Part shown: positions 27,601-38,300 of the stretch, in pieces
How the letters are laid out: every line of letters starts with the position of its first letter
Position numbering within the stretch: the stretch's first letter is position 1
From: Scortum barcoo
Taxonomy: Eukaryota > Chordata > Actinopteri > Centrarchiformes > Terapontidae
Reading direction: 5' to 3'
Assembly: GCA_023238725.1 (NCBI GenBank)
Contig: CM041547.1
Coordinates: forward strand, 20,159,144 to 20,223,143
Length of the DNA: 64,000 bases
Made by a program: the position numbers and the translations under genes
The notes under the pieces: generated by a model
The model's database searches: none
Told to the model about the DNA's origin: nothing
The model's input: only the letters and a program-made list of their open reading frames with translations

Positions 27601-30600
27601 CATAAGGGCATGCATAGTCGTATGCAGGGGAGAGAAAGCTCGTCTCTGTTTGATGTTCAGTCCAAAGAAATTGTACCATATGTTCAATATGTAAGTTTTA
27701 AGAAACACAGAATACACTGAGGGTATGAAGTGATTAAACACCCCATGATTAATCTCTACCACCTTGAAAAAAATTTAAAAGAGTTAAAAGTGCCATAACA
27801 GTTCAAGTCCGGTATGACACATCGGGCCTGGGCGAGTTTTATTTTCAGCTTTTTATTTTAAAAGAAATATATAGAGTAATGAGAATATGCACTATTTTGT
27901 TTTGTATGTCTTACATTTGATAATTGCTAATTCTATGTGTAATGTGTTATTTTTCCTTCAAGATATTATGGTGTAAATTGGGGAACGATGTTTTTCCTTC
28001 TTCAGTTAATGACAAAATAAGATCAGGTCTTTGCAGAGGGCCGTGTGTTTTAACATCAGGTTCAGCCCCCCCCCCCCCAATAATTTTTGTTCAGTCCCTA
28101 AGGTATCATGCTGTCAAGCCAAGTTACTGAAAGACAGTTCGGTCCAAAATATGAGACAATAAAATTAACAACATTAAACAAGCAATAAAATAAATAAACA
28201 TACAAATAAAATAAATAAACAATCAATAAATACTGAAAAAAAGTTATGTGAATTTGGTTACTTGTATTCAAATGTCAGTTGTTTCTGACTTGCTGAAGCT
28301 TTCTGTAACATATAAAAGAGACCTTTTCATGGAATTACACTAATACACAAATAACATAACCCAATAATACTATAAGTAATTATAGTATACATTTCAAACA
28401 TATAAAAGTTTAATTATGTACTACGCTTTGTAAAATAGCGCGAAATAAAACAGATTTGTATTTTATTGGCTAAAACATAAAAGTGTATAAGACTGCAAAC
28501 TGAGTGCCGTTTTCAGCCATCTTTGTGAACATGAGTGAACATAGAGTCCAGCTCAATGCTCAGATGTCCCACACTGGCAAATCTTGAGCAATTTCACTGT
28601 GACTGATTTGCAGAATAGTTAGTAATAACAAACTCTGCCTCAAAGCTCGTGAGTGACAATGGTTCCTGTCACAGTTTCCACAAAGTCCAGTTTTCTGTTG
28701 CTGGTTTAGCTCTGTTTTTCTCCAGTGGAGGCTTTCACACGACTCCTGATGGTTTCGGGGGTTCAACTGCACTGATTTTGTTGGATACTTTATGAGAAAA
28801 GCACCCATGAGTCCTCCTTGTATTTGATTTTTGCTGATTGAAACTGATTGATTTACTATATTTTTGCTTCAGGGTCACTACAGCATGCGATTACTTTCTG
28901 TGAACTCCCATTAGTCAAACCATTTGAATTTTCCTCCCTGGAGCCCCCGAGCTGTGCTCAAGCATCGACATGTTCTGGATGACTGAGACTCGTCAGTCCA
29001 TCTAACTGCCACTCTGCTGCTGATGGGGTTTTCAATGGTGTCTGACCGTCCATGCTGCCAGAAAAAAAAAATCCTAACCTGCAACACACCTGTTTCCTGT
29101 TAACCACTCCAGATTTCATGTTTCTTTTCACCTAATATGTTTTTTTTTCACATACTTATGTCCATTCTAAGTGCTTCAACTAATATTTCCATGTTATCTT
29201 GATGAAACGCAATTAGCAGTGCTGTGTTCAGGTCTCTGCCTTATTTAGACTATTTGCACAGCACATCTGAAAGCTGTAATGTTGTTAAGGGTAGTTGTGG
29301 ACCCTGGGGAAAATGACTGTAATCACTAACAAGGATCCAAACAAACAGCCCACAACAAGAGCAAGATGCTCCCAAACACATTTATTTGTTTTCATGCTTG
29401 TGTCTTCTTTCATTCAGTTAAATGTTCCCTTTTTTTTCCCTGCTTGACCAAAGTCGTCTTTTGAAATGTTGACTACTGGATGTCTGTGAATTTGTGTTTA
29501 TCATGCTCAAATTTGTCCCCGAAGGACAAATCTCTCTTTGCTCACCAGGGCGAGGTCAAAGGTCAGGGCCTGAGGAACCGACAAAAATCTGTCCCATCAC
29601 TTGCTTTTTACTTCAGACAGCCTCACTATAGCTACACATTAACTTTGCAAACGCAGCCTGTTTTCATTACCGCATTACACAATGTATTAAGAACATGAAT
29701 CTAAACGAGAGCCATCGAAACAGAAGTCGACAAAACAAAAACAGCCCCACAAACGGCCACGTCCACTGGCTATTGTTGACTGAATTCATGTGAGAAATCA
29801 AAACCCTCAAATATGTCTCAGCTCACCAGTGAAGCTGAAATGGCTGACTGTCCCCTGGCGTGGCACACAGTGATGGGCCCGAGACTGACAGGCAGGGAAT
29901 GAGCAGCAAGGGGAGAGAGGGAGGCGGGCGAAGGAACCAGAATACCAGAGGCCGAGCGAGGCTGTGCGACTTCTATTACGAGAACGTCTATGACATCATG
30001 CTTTACACACATTCCTCTCTCCCGTCACACGGGGGTTGCTGCCGTGGAGCCGCAATGAGACCCAGATGGTGAGCAGGCCTGGCCCAACCTGGCAACCCGG
30101 GGGAGGCAGGCGGCACATTTACCGTCAGCAGAAACGGTGTCAGTGGTCCCCGGCAGCCACATGGACACCGGCCGGTCCAGCACTGAGCCACCGTCAGCCT
30201 GCACCCCTAAACGCATGTTGTGCTTCACATCGCCGTGGCTCAATTGTAAGCTAAGCAGGAAAGTCTATCTCACATGTGGCAGCGTTCTGTAAAACAGGCT
30301 GTGTGGTGTCCTTGTGCTGTAAGAGTCTGGTTTCCTCCTGCTTCTACCAGAATTTCCTCTCTTTCTCTGAGAAGCTGTTTTCTCAAAGCACTCTTGTGTT
30401 GACTGATTTGACGTGTCCACACCAGTGAGTCTCAACCAGGGGTAAGACTGTTGAAAAAAAATTTTTTGCAATGCAATGCAATTTAATTTACAAAAATATA
30501 TCCAAGTAATATATCCAGCTAAAAGTCATAAATAAATTGTTAGATTTACGGGTAAATGATTAAAATGTCCAGCTTTCAACTCAGGAAGCAGAAATACTAG

Positions 30601-33600
30601 TACCAACTCTGACAAAACCCTTAACACTTCAAATGTATGAAAATAAAATTGTAACATTAACCACTTTTATATAATGAATATCCCATTTGAAATCATTTTT
30701 AAATACAGATGACCACATTTGGAACATGATGAGGTTCTTGAGTTTATCTGACGGACTGTCAGTGTATGCCAGCAGTCTAGACTCATCACTAAAGGTAGCT
30801 ATAGTATTGATTTTAACACACAAACGCCCCCTCGCATTTGTGCTCTCAAATCTCTTCCACCATATTTATCATCAAACCAGCTGGTTCTTGAAAAAAAAAA
30901 AAAACAAATTTGTGTGCGTGCATTTATATTGGGCGCTCTATTTTTAGAGCTGTTGGAGAGAGTACCAGTATGTGCTGCACAGACTGGGAGCAGAGCCAGT
31001 AGGCAATTGATACAATCATATCCTAATTCAGCCACCTTGTGGGTGGCAAACATGCCGGCTCTTCCTCACAAAGACTTCTGCGTAGGTTTAATAAATGCCA
31101 AAGTACTTTGGGCAGAGCAAAAAAAACCAAGTGCTCTCTTCTCGGCGAGGCTGACTCTGTGATCAAAGATTCACAGATTTCTGTCCCGCTAGACGAAATT
31201 AAAGTCTTTTCCTATCAAATACACCTCAAGCCAGATAAACGCCTGCCAGCCGCGAGGACAGACTAGCAAAGGTGAAGGTTTTCTTTCAAAGCACATCAAA
31301 AGTGTAAGGAAACAAGACTGTCTGAACCCCCAGCTGACTCTCTGCCCCTTATGAAACAGAACATCGCATGGCACGGTGACAGCAAAAACAAGGCCGAAAT
31401 TGAACAAACGTGCAAAATTACACATGTGAGTGACTAAAAGGCAACCATTTTCAACTTGCCTCAAAAACCCACTTGGCAAGCAGGAGTTTCCCACAGTTCC
31501 CTTCACAGCCCATCAGTCAGGCCGGAGAGGAGCGGGGGCCTGACTGTCAGGGGTCAGTGCTACGCTGAACATGGAGAGAATATGAAGCAGCTGCCTGGGA
31601 CGGGAGAGCCTGACGTGTCACCATATGTGTTTGTGTGTGTGTGTTTCCCAACCTCATCCATTCCTTTACATAAATGATTGCGGGTCGTGGTCAAACATTA
31701 TCGTGCATTAATGTATTAAACAAATGTGGAGCTTTTCCTTTGCAAGTTTTTGTCAAATAATTAAAAATGTGTTTAAGGCTCCCATTTAAACCCCCGCTTA
31801 TGCAATACAAGCCCTCACATTATTGTTACATTACATTTAAAAAAGTGAATGCCAAATAAACAGCCATGAAATAATATGAATTCCAAAGAGCAAAAGCCAA
31901 CCCCCCACCATCCATTTTGCATCTCTTTATAGTCATTTTGCATCACTGTTTAGTCCTCCTTGGTTCTTGTTGAGTTGTTTTACACTGTGTTTTGTATCGC
32001 AGTTTGTACCCTATAATTGTTGTTTTATGTTTTATGTTATTGTTTTATTTTTAGTCATTTTGTGTGTACTTGTCGTAATTTTATGTCTCTTTGTTGTTGT
32101 TTTGTGTCTTTCTGGTTGTTTTGCCTCTCTTTTGTATCTCTTTGAAATAATTTTTTTGCCTCTCTATAGTCATTTGATTGACTTTCCCAGAAGAATTTTT
32201 CATAATCACTTCATACAGAGGTTGTGGTCCAGGGCCTCCATCCCTCCTTAATACTAACAACCCAGCTACCTACAACCATCCCGACCTGGTGGGTGGGGCA
32301 CTGTTTCTGGCCACCTGCCACCTCTCTTGCTCCGGCCCTGTTTTTTACAGACGAATTCAGCAAACCATTTCACTCCAGCTGATTGAGATGTGAAAGCTGC
32401 TGCTGCCAACATAAATGCCTCTTGACACAATGATGGCAACCCCGCACGCGGAGTCATGGGAAATCGACTTTGTCCTGCTTCCTTGATGCCTGCCGCCAGT
32501 GAGCGAAACCAGCCGCTCTGCTGCACCTCTCCTCCTCACCCCACACTCAATATGTGAGTGTCCTACAGCAGGGAGGACACATCCAGACACACCATTAGCA
32601 GAGAGCACTCTGCATCCCCACTGCCAGACCATATGGGCCCAGTGCTGCAGCTGAACCGGCCCCTCCCCTGGGTCTTCTTGTTTCATGCTTAGGTGTCAGG
32701 CCACCCTTATTATTTCCTCTTTGGCTCCTCTGTGGTCCCATCTGATGACACCCGCTCACACAAAACAGAGACATGGTGAAAGGGGGGCCCTCACGCTGAC
32801 AGCGAGATGGATGCCACAAGTGACAAGCTTTTGTTTTACTAAAACACACGGGGATGCTGGCTTTGCAGAGGCGAAAGGCGGAGGCCAAGGGGAACAACTT
32901 GTTCACTTGTTCCGTTTGGTTGAGCAAACCATGGCACTGTCGGAACTTGTTACTTTTCCAGGTTTGTCTCGCTGCAGCTCAGGGGGGGCATGAGCTGTTG
33001 GTATAAGCCCCCCCCCATCCTCCTCTTCCCTGCTCTGGTGGAAATAAGCATCCCAGCAAATACACTGGCTCTGTGCTGCTGGAATTAAAAACTCTGATCA
33101 GGCCTCAAATTACCTCGCGTTTTGTCCTCCTCCCTGAATGCTTTACTGGCTCTAAAGTGGCAGTTTATACTCTACGTGCCAAAAATGTCAATAAAACCGC
33201 CCTAATCGCCCATCCGATCTGTAATAGCACCTGCTTACGGAAACACAACACGCCCCTGCAGTCTATCTCTGCAGCTGCAACGTTTCCTTCCATCAGAGCG
33301 CTGCTGCAGTCGGAAACGCGGCTCAAAACGCAATTACGCATTGGGACAGGCTGAAGTGACTTCCTGCCCCTGGTGGATAAAAATCAGGGGGCAACAACGA
33401 GCGCACAAAGCGGGTGCAAAAAAAATCTCCAACATTTTTTATTTATTTCTCTGGTCAGTCTCTGTTTGAGTCAGGTTAATTGTGTGTATTTAGGTTGCTT
33501 TGGAAAAAGACCGTTTTCTTTTATAAATGTAATATTAATTTATTTTACAAAATTAAATGACTGGATTCAGTAATTAATTGAAACTGTATGCAATTCATGT

Positions 33601-35152
33601 ATTACTTCTTTTTATAAATGGTATTAAATCTGTTTACATTTATAGGATGTATTTTGTGTGAATACTCACTTACTCTTTCTGTGCTTGTGTCAGCAGTTCG
33701 TATTAAAAGTTGTAATTATACTCGCAATTATTTTCGATGACGTAGCTTAATCAATTTATTTCGGTTTAAATGTTTGATTAGAGATTTGATTGAATGACTC
33801 CGTGTCTTGATTTTAATCCTCAGGGTGGAGGGACTTCAGCCTGAGGCCTCCTTCTGTCTCTGCGCCTGCACTCGGATTTATTAAGTCACAATCAAGTGAA
33901 TTACACCCTAATTTGAAGTCAGATCATCGCCTGTTCATCTTAATCTTAAACTCCTGCATTTCATTCCCAGAAAAAAAAATATAAACTTAACATTTTTGTG
34001 CGTAACGGCAGAACACGGTGATCACCAAAAATACTCATTTGAAACAGCACTTTATACATGAATCGAATAAAATAATTAAGGGAAAAAATCTCCAAGATGA
34101 AATAAACCCACGGTGGGGGACAACAGAGGGGTCTTACCCACACACTCGTTGGCCTCTCTGGCCGTGGCGCGCTGCCACGGTCGGTCGTAGTGGAAAGGTT
34201 TGCACCTGTCGCACTCCGGTCCCGCCGTGTTGTGTTTGCACTCACACACCAGATTCCCCTCTCTGTCTTTGACGCACTTCGACGCGTGCCCGTTGCACTT
34301 GCACCGTCCCCCGACCTGCAGGTCCGACACGGCGTAAAAGTAGGAGTCTCGGGCCAGCTCCGAGTCGTCCTCGTTCTCGTCCCCGAAAGTGTGCAGCCGG
34401 CTGAAGATCACCTTGATGTCGGTGGCCGTCACCCAGTCCTGCAGCACCGGCGAGTTGTCGAAGTCGTGCGCCGACGGTCTGCCGTCCAGCGTGCTGAAGG
34501 CGATGAGTCCTCCGGTCAGAGGGTGCATGTCCGTGTGGGAGTCCGTGCAGATGGCCTCCTGCTCGTTCTGCTTCGTGATCGCCGCCTTGTTCTGCCTGTT
34601 GTACATCTTCTTGCACTGCGTGGAATAAAACTGAAACGGCACCCACGACTTGCCGTAGTCCATGGACTTGTAGATGGCCATGGACTCGGGTCGAGGCGAG
34701 CAGAACTGCAGGCTCACGTAGGTCACCTCAAACTTCTTACCGAGCGACAGCGTGAGCGTGACGTTCAGCGGGGACTGCACGTAGTTCTCGGACTGCCAGC
34801 AGGTGAGGTTGTGCGGGTTGTTGAGGTCTGTTAAGTACGCGGGCGGATGGGACTTCTTGGGGTCCGAGGCGTCGCACGTGTGGCAGTCCCTCGTCCTCTC
34901 CTCTCCCTTCTCGGTCACCACGCAGTACCTGGCGGCCGGGCTGCCGCAGGTGCTGGACACGCGCACGTCCTTGCCAAACGCGGAGTTGACGAAGTCCGGG
35001 ATGCACCTCCGGGGGTTCCCGTTCTCGTCGTTGCACGGGTCCGGAGGAGAGGACTGCGCTGCGAACATGCTGAGCCCGTACCCTCCAAAGACCCCCTGGG
35101 CCAGCGCAGAAACTGTCACCAAGGTGACCCAAACCTCCACAATCCTTTGCAT
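1735..35152 (-). CDS. ntn1: Netrin-1 (partial, 5 coding exons; last exon off the left edge)
   Basis: Secreted laminin-like guidance cue that acts outside the cell on DCC/UNC5 receptors. Coding exons on the minus strand: 35152-34138, 11013-10825, 6456-6307, 4198-4145 and 1809-1735. All have AG acceptors and GT donors and join in one frame to 494 codons. Visible order: signal peptide (about residues 1-24), laminin N-terminal domain (about 40-283), three laminin-type EGF modules (284-338, 340-402, 403-451), a short linker, then the first Cys-rich part of the C-terminal NTR domain (CESHC near residue 471, MKKYCKKDY). Human netrin-1 has 604 residues, so about 110 remain, which would lie left of position 1. 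Possible N-glycosylation sites are N115 (NLT) and N130 (NVT). Teleosts can carry two copies (ntn1a and ntn1b); I cannot tell which this is. Netrin-3 is less likely given the PIK3R5/PIK3R6/MFSD6L neighbours. Confidence 0.96.
1810..4144 (-). other. ntn1 intron between linker and NTR exons
   Basis: This stretch holds no coding sequence. It has a poly-A run near 2811-2830, a purine/pyrimidine-skewed block at 2540-2680, and a less AT-rich block at about 3063-3230. That block carries CCATTAG, CATTACACC and CTCATTAAGG-type homeobox cores and may be regulatory. Confidence 0.6.
4145..4198 (-). CDS. ntn1: ntn1 short linker exon between EGF-3 and NTR domain
   Basis: A 54-nt exon that encodes 18 residues, KIPVASPTATYSTYDEPS. 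It is found by its CACAG acceptor and GTGAGT donor, and by similarity in place and style to the Pro/Thr/Ser-rich linker that starts KIP in vertebrate netrin-1. It is too short to show as an independent ORF. Phase 1 on both sides, so skipping it would keep the frame. Confidence 0.88.
4199..6306 (-). other. ntn1 intron between EGF-3 and linker exons
   Basis: No coding sequence. A block at 4921-5150 stands out from its AT-rich surroundings by mixed, non-repetitive composition and several TTTATTA/TTAATGG cores. A 12-bp perfect inverted repeat lies at 5338-5349 and 5381-5392. The rest is unremarkable. Confidence 0.55.
6307..6456 (-). CDS. ntn1: ntn1 exon: EGF-like module 3
   Basis: This 150-nt exon encodes [20 protein letters not shown] and on to RSPIAPCI, the third laminin-type EGF module (about residues 402-451). 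It contains a possible N-glycosylation site (NQT). Phase 1 on both sides; acceptor CATAG, donor GTAAGT. Confidence 0.95.
6457..10824 (-). other. ntn1 intron between EGF-2 and EGF-3 exons
   Basis: Contains a short TG microsatellite (6944-6961), a diverged dispersed repeat at 7735-7870 and AT-rich sequence. No open frame here resembles a known protein. Confidence 0.6.
7735..7870 (-). repeat. Diverged fragment of the GCTTAGCATAAAGACTGGAA repeat
   Basis: Starts CTGGTAGGTGATTTTGCTAC then CTTTGGACAGATCCAGGCTA and GGCTAAGCC, the same order as the minus-strand copy at 46 kb. In a netrin-1 intron. Confidence 0.5.
10825..11013 (-). CDS. ntn1: ntn1 exon: EGF-like module 2
   Basis: This 189-nt exon encodes a complete laminin-type EGF module, from ACHCNLHARRC through CRHNTAGRHCHYC to SISHRRACK (about residues 339-401). 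Phase 1 on both sides. The acceptor follows a (CT)n tract, which is the GA repeat at about 11015-11038 on the plus strand. The donor is GTAACG at 10824. Confidence 0.95.
12522..12551 (+). repeat. (CA)n microsatellite
   Basis: About 15 perfect CA units. A second CA tract of 14 units lies about 100 bp downstream at 12652-12679. Confidence 0.97.
12652..12679 (+). repeat. (CA)n microsatellite
   Basis: About 14 perfect CA units preceded by a short CT run. Confidence 0.97.
13020..13041 (+). repeat. (TG)n microsatellite
   Basis: About 11 perfect TG units in netrin-1 intron 1. Confidence 0.95.
14187..14229 (+). repeat. Interrupted (TG)n microsatellite
   Basis: Two TG runs split by ACAA at about 14206-14209. 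Confidence 0.95.
19245..19405 (+). mobile_element. Possible decayed SINE
   Basis: GTGCCATAGTGTTTAGCTAG looks like a decayed A box and GGAGTTCAAGCTC like a decayed B box. TTTGAGAAAGACACTAAATA after it resembles the body of a fish SINE. The match is weak throughout. Confidence 0.3.
21011..21036 (+). repeat. Imperfect (TG)n microsatellite
   Basis: TG units with two GC interruptions. Confidence 0.9.
21461..21668 (+). repeat. Decayed minisatellite, TTTATCCATTACTTTTAGC-like unit
   Basis: At least five diverged copies of a 19-bp core, roughly TTTATCCATTACTTTTAGC, occur near 21462, 21489, 21518, 21583 and 21647, with spacers of about 10-45 bp. A chance open frame runs through it. Confidence 0.65.
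25930..26010 (+). mobile_element. Truncated tRNA-derived SINE remnant
   Basis: GCGGTGGCTGAATGGTTAAA resembles a tRNA A-box head. It is followed by GACCATACCACACTGCATGT and CATACCTCTCTCTCCCC, which match the body of a common percomorph SINE with the B-box part deleted. In netrin-1 intron 1. Confidence 0.5.
31910..32180 (+). repeat. Degenerate TTTTG/TCTCTTT-rich minisatellite
   Basis: Repeated phrases such as TTTGCATCTCTTTATAGTCA, GTCATTTTGTGTG and TTTTGTGTCTTTCTGGTTGT recur at 20-35-bp spacing. Copies are too diverged to set one unit length. Confidence 0.6.
34138..35152 (-). CDS. ntn1: ntn1 first coding exon: signal peptide, laminin N-terminal domain, EGF-like 1
   Basis: The start codon is at 35152-35150 (MQRIVEV), with A at -3. 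This is the first in-frame ATG after the 5' UTR splice acceptor at about 35183. The protein starts with a hydrophobic signal peptide ending near GVFGGYG, then the typical netrin stretch with paired cysteines (CNDENGNPRRCIPDFVN). The exon ends after ANECV plus one base of the next codon, with donor GTAAGA at 34137. The region is GC-rich compared with the AT-rich introns around it. That explains the long but spurious open frames on the opposite strand. Confidence 0.96.
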
Positions 35153-35181
35153 TGTAATCCACGCGCCGCAGGGACTCTCGG

Positions 35182-35182
35182 G
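35182..35182 (-). other. ntn1: ntn1 5' UTR splice acceptor; second exon starts here
   Basis: On the minus strand a pyrimidine-rich stretch ending TTGCATTTCAG lies just 30 bases upstream of the start codon, so the coding exon begins at 35182. A matching donor (CCTC then GTAAGAAC) sits at 35351-35350. This implies a small 169-bp intron (35351-35183) in the 5' UTR and a noncoding first exon that ends at 35352. A noncoding first exon is usual for NTN1. The upstream end of that exon is not visible. Confidence 0.65.
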
Positions 35183-35352
35183 CTGAAATGCAATGGAGAC
35201 AAAACCATCAGAGTTAACAGCGCGAGGATGAGTTATGAGCGAGGCTGAGTGAAGACAAGGAGAAAACAGTGACAGTAAATGATGCTCGGATGGATAGAGG
35301 CACACTTGGGCGCACTATGGCGAAGCGTGAATGTGTATGAAATGTTCTTACG

Positions 35353-38300
35353 AGGCAAAGAAAACTCCACCCAGGACACTACCTCCAAATAAACCGCTCA
35401 GTCTCAAAGTGTAGCACAACTCCAAAAGAATTTGGAGAGCAACCTATCCCGTTTACGCACGAGAAACCTCTGCTGTGGCACTTCAGCCTCTTCTATCCCT
35501 CTTTGAAAAGCCTAAATAAAAATAAGATATGGCAAAAGCCCAGCTGGCTCTGAGTCTCCCCCTGCCTCTGTCTGTTCACTCAGTCACACCTCTGCCCACC
35601 TCTATCTCTGTCTGTCCCATTCCCCCTGCGTTATAATAGAAAAAAAGGGGGTCCACTCATTCAGGAGTCGGAGGATTTCGAGTGTGTCTGCGGAGGGAGA
35701 GGGAGCAGCGACATCTTCCGGCAGATTCTTTGTACTACATGTTAAAAAAATACACAGCTTTGGTCCCGATCAGGCTGCCAAAACAGAGAAATGTGATGCA
35801 GGGAGATCTTCTGTGGAGTAACACATTTATTTATAGCTTCAGTAATTGGCCTTAATCCGTCACGGTGCAAGAATTAGTACACATTTTTTTTTTTTGCAGA
35901 GTTTGCAGTGGAAGTAAATTTGTTGCACCATTTCCTGAATGTCTGATAGTCCATGAACAACGGGACAGCATGCATTATGTTAACCGTTACATGGAGAGGG
36001 ATGTAACTCAAATAAATCAACATCATGAATTTTGAATGTAATGTCACATGTAAGACGTTACGTCCACGCCTGATTCATGTTGCAAAATAATTTAATAACT
36101 AACTGATCATGATTCAGGTCTGTCCAGTGAAACACATCCTTCATCCTTAATCTGACTAACATATACATCACAGTTCTGCAAGCAGCCTACCTTCTTCATG
36201 CAATTTGAAGAGTTCATTCTCATAAAAGCTTTAATTTTGTGCTTTCTAGTTTTCGGGGGTATTTCAACAGCATTTCTTGGTCTTCATCAGTGAATAGACC
36301 GACCCCTTACGCTGAAGACCATCAGATCAATTCAGATAAAGTAGTGAGTGAGTTTTTTTTCTTAAATATTGGGACACCAGGCCTCATCATTACAGCCAGT
36401 GGTGTTTCCACTAAAGGACCAGTCAGCCCGAGCTGCATGGGTATACACATGTGACAAGTCCCATTCTCCATAATCATCTACAGAACACGTCCTCCTCATT
36501 TGTCTATATTATATACAGCTATATCTATTTAAGCTGCAAAGATTTCCCATCTCTCCCTCCTTGGCCGTCAGTGCCACTGCAACTCTGCATTAGTATTGCT
36601 GTCTGTTCTCTCAGCACCACCACCACCCCAACATCCACCTGCAGGTCCCAGCTGGGGGTTTAAGATATTTGCTCATCACTCTTCTATATGTGGGCCTAAA
36701 CACCAAACTCCAACTATTTTCTGCTGCTATAATGAACATTTCAAATGTGAGTTGTCTGACTGAAATGCTGTAAAACCATAAGAAACTGTTAGAATATTTT
36801 TAACAAAACATAACATAACAATACATCACAATTCCTTTACATCCTGCTTTTAAAGGTACAACAAGGAGGATTCATCAGTTGCTGTCTGTAAATACAACAT
36901 TCAGATTTGGCCCCTCCTCTTTGACTCGCAGCTTCTGGTGGTCTCACATGCTTATGATCTGGCAGCTGGTCACTACATTTTTATCCTGCGCCTCACACCT
37001 TGCAGGCTGTTACTGGCTGGGTGCCACAGACCGGTGCCCAAAGCTTGGTGCCCAGAAGCATCCTGAACAATTGAGGCAGGGGCAGTGGGCAGAGTCTGTG
37101 CAGATACAGACACCACCAAACACCTCTAATGGATCATAAGTAATGACTGAGAGGGATTATGTTGTGTGAGTCTATAAATCCTAGTCATTATGCCTTTAAG
37201 TATGGAAATAACAAATTAAGCAAAAAAAAAAAACATGTGATCAGCTAATAGTCTGCACCATCAAATCCAGACAAGGCGTGTTCTTCTGAACAGGCCCCGG
37301 TGTCAAATGAGTACGCAGTAAAAGACTCCTCCCACAATATTAATAGATTTCTCTTTTGTGATCCACCTCAGCATAAAGACCCGTTCAGTTCCTGTTTTGC
37401 AGCGCATGCTCATCTGACTCTGCAGTCAGAGGGTCTGTTTTTGAAAAGCACCAACATAGGAGGATGTGGTCTCTGTTAGTTTTCCTCCACTGCTGTATCT
37501 CAGCTGTGGTTGATCTGGGATGATACAGGACTCCGATAACTGCAGATAAAGGTAAAACTTGTCTTTATATCATGTCCTTTTATGTGTCTGTATATTTACC
37601 GTGCCTGCCATTTATCTGTACTACATCCTCTGCCTGTCGCACGCTGGCCAGAGGTGCCATTTCAGATATTTTAACTTTTCATATGGTAGCTCTGTAGTAG
37701 AAACAAGTCGCTATTACACAACTTCCATCAGATCTAACTGCAAGTGTTCAAGCTACATGTTTCCTGTTCCCCTTATTTTATAAGCTGCTGATGGCTGATA
37801 TCAGTGCATTTAGAATTACATCGCATGAAGTGTGTTTAGTATTCATTCGATTACTGAAGCGTTGAAAAGAGACTCAGCAGTATAATTTTTTGTGTCTCTG
37901 CAGTCTGGGGGGTTTCACAGAGTTTCAATTCTTATTTCCATTTTTTTGTCTTTCCACCCTCCCCCCACTTTCACATGTGCAATGAGAACAACACATGCAT
38001 TTAAATGATCTTAATGTTTAAAGAAGCCCCAGCAGAGATCAGTGTTTTTGCAGTGTAGCAGCCATCATCAAGTCTGCATGGCAGGGCTGGACAATGCCTG
38101 ACAGCATACAATAGAGTAACACCTGCTTCCTCAGTAGACAATTGAAAGTCTTGCTTGCAGAGGCTGGATATGCCGGGCACTGCCTGTGTTGCCCTGCTGC
38201 ACATCAGATATGCTTGTCTTCATGGTTTAGTATACAGTGTGCATGTAGCCATTTTGTGCTTTGCAGTTCAGGAGGTTAAACTTACTTTATTGTTAGATGG

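Larger units (their letters stand above)
11014..34137 (-). other. ntn1 large first coding-region intron (23 kb)
   Basis: A 23-kb intron between the laminin N/EGF-1 exon and the EGF-2 exon. It carries microsatellites (12.5-14.2 kb, 21.0 kb), a decayed minisatellite (21.46-21.67 kb), two SINE-like remnants (about 19.25 and 25.93 kb), a TTTTG-rich degenerate minisatellite (31.9-32.2 kb) and several GC-richer blocks (25.44-25.58, 29.81-30.25, 32.4-33.0 kb) that may be enhancers. I see no gene inside it on either strand. Confidence 0.65.

Noticed and set aside
34190..34834. A 214-codon open frame on the plus strand
   Set aside because: It lies exactly opposite the GC-rich first coding exon of netrin-1 and its Arg/Val/Leu-rich translation is a typical antisense shadow.
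34076..35305. A 409-codon netrin frame starting at 35305 (MCLYPSEHH)
   Set aside because: The first part is the 5' UTR and its small intron read through, and the last part after ANECV is intron 1. The true start is MQRIVEV at 35152.
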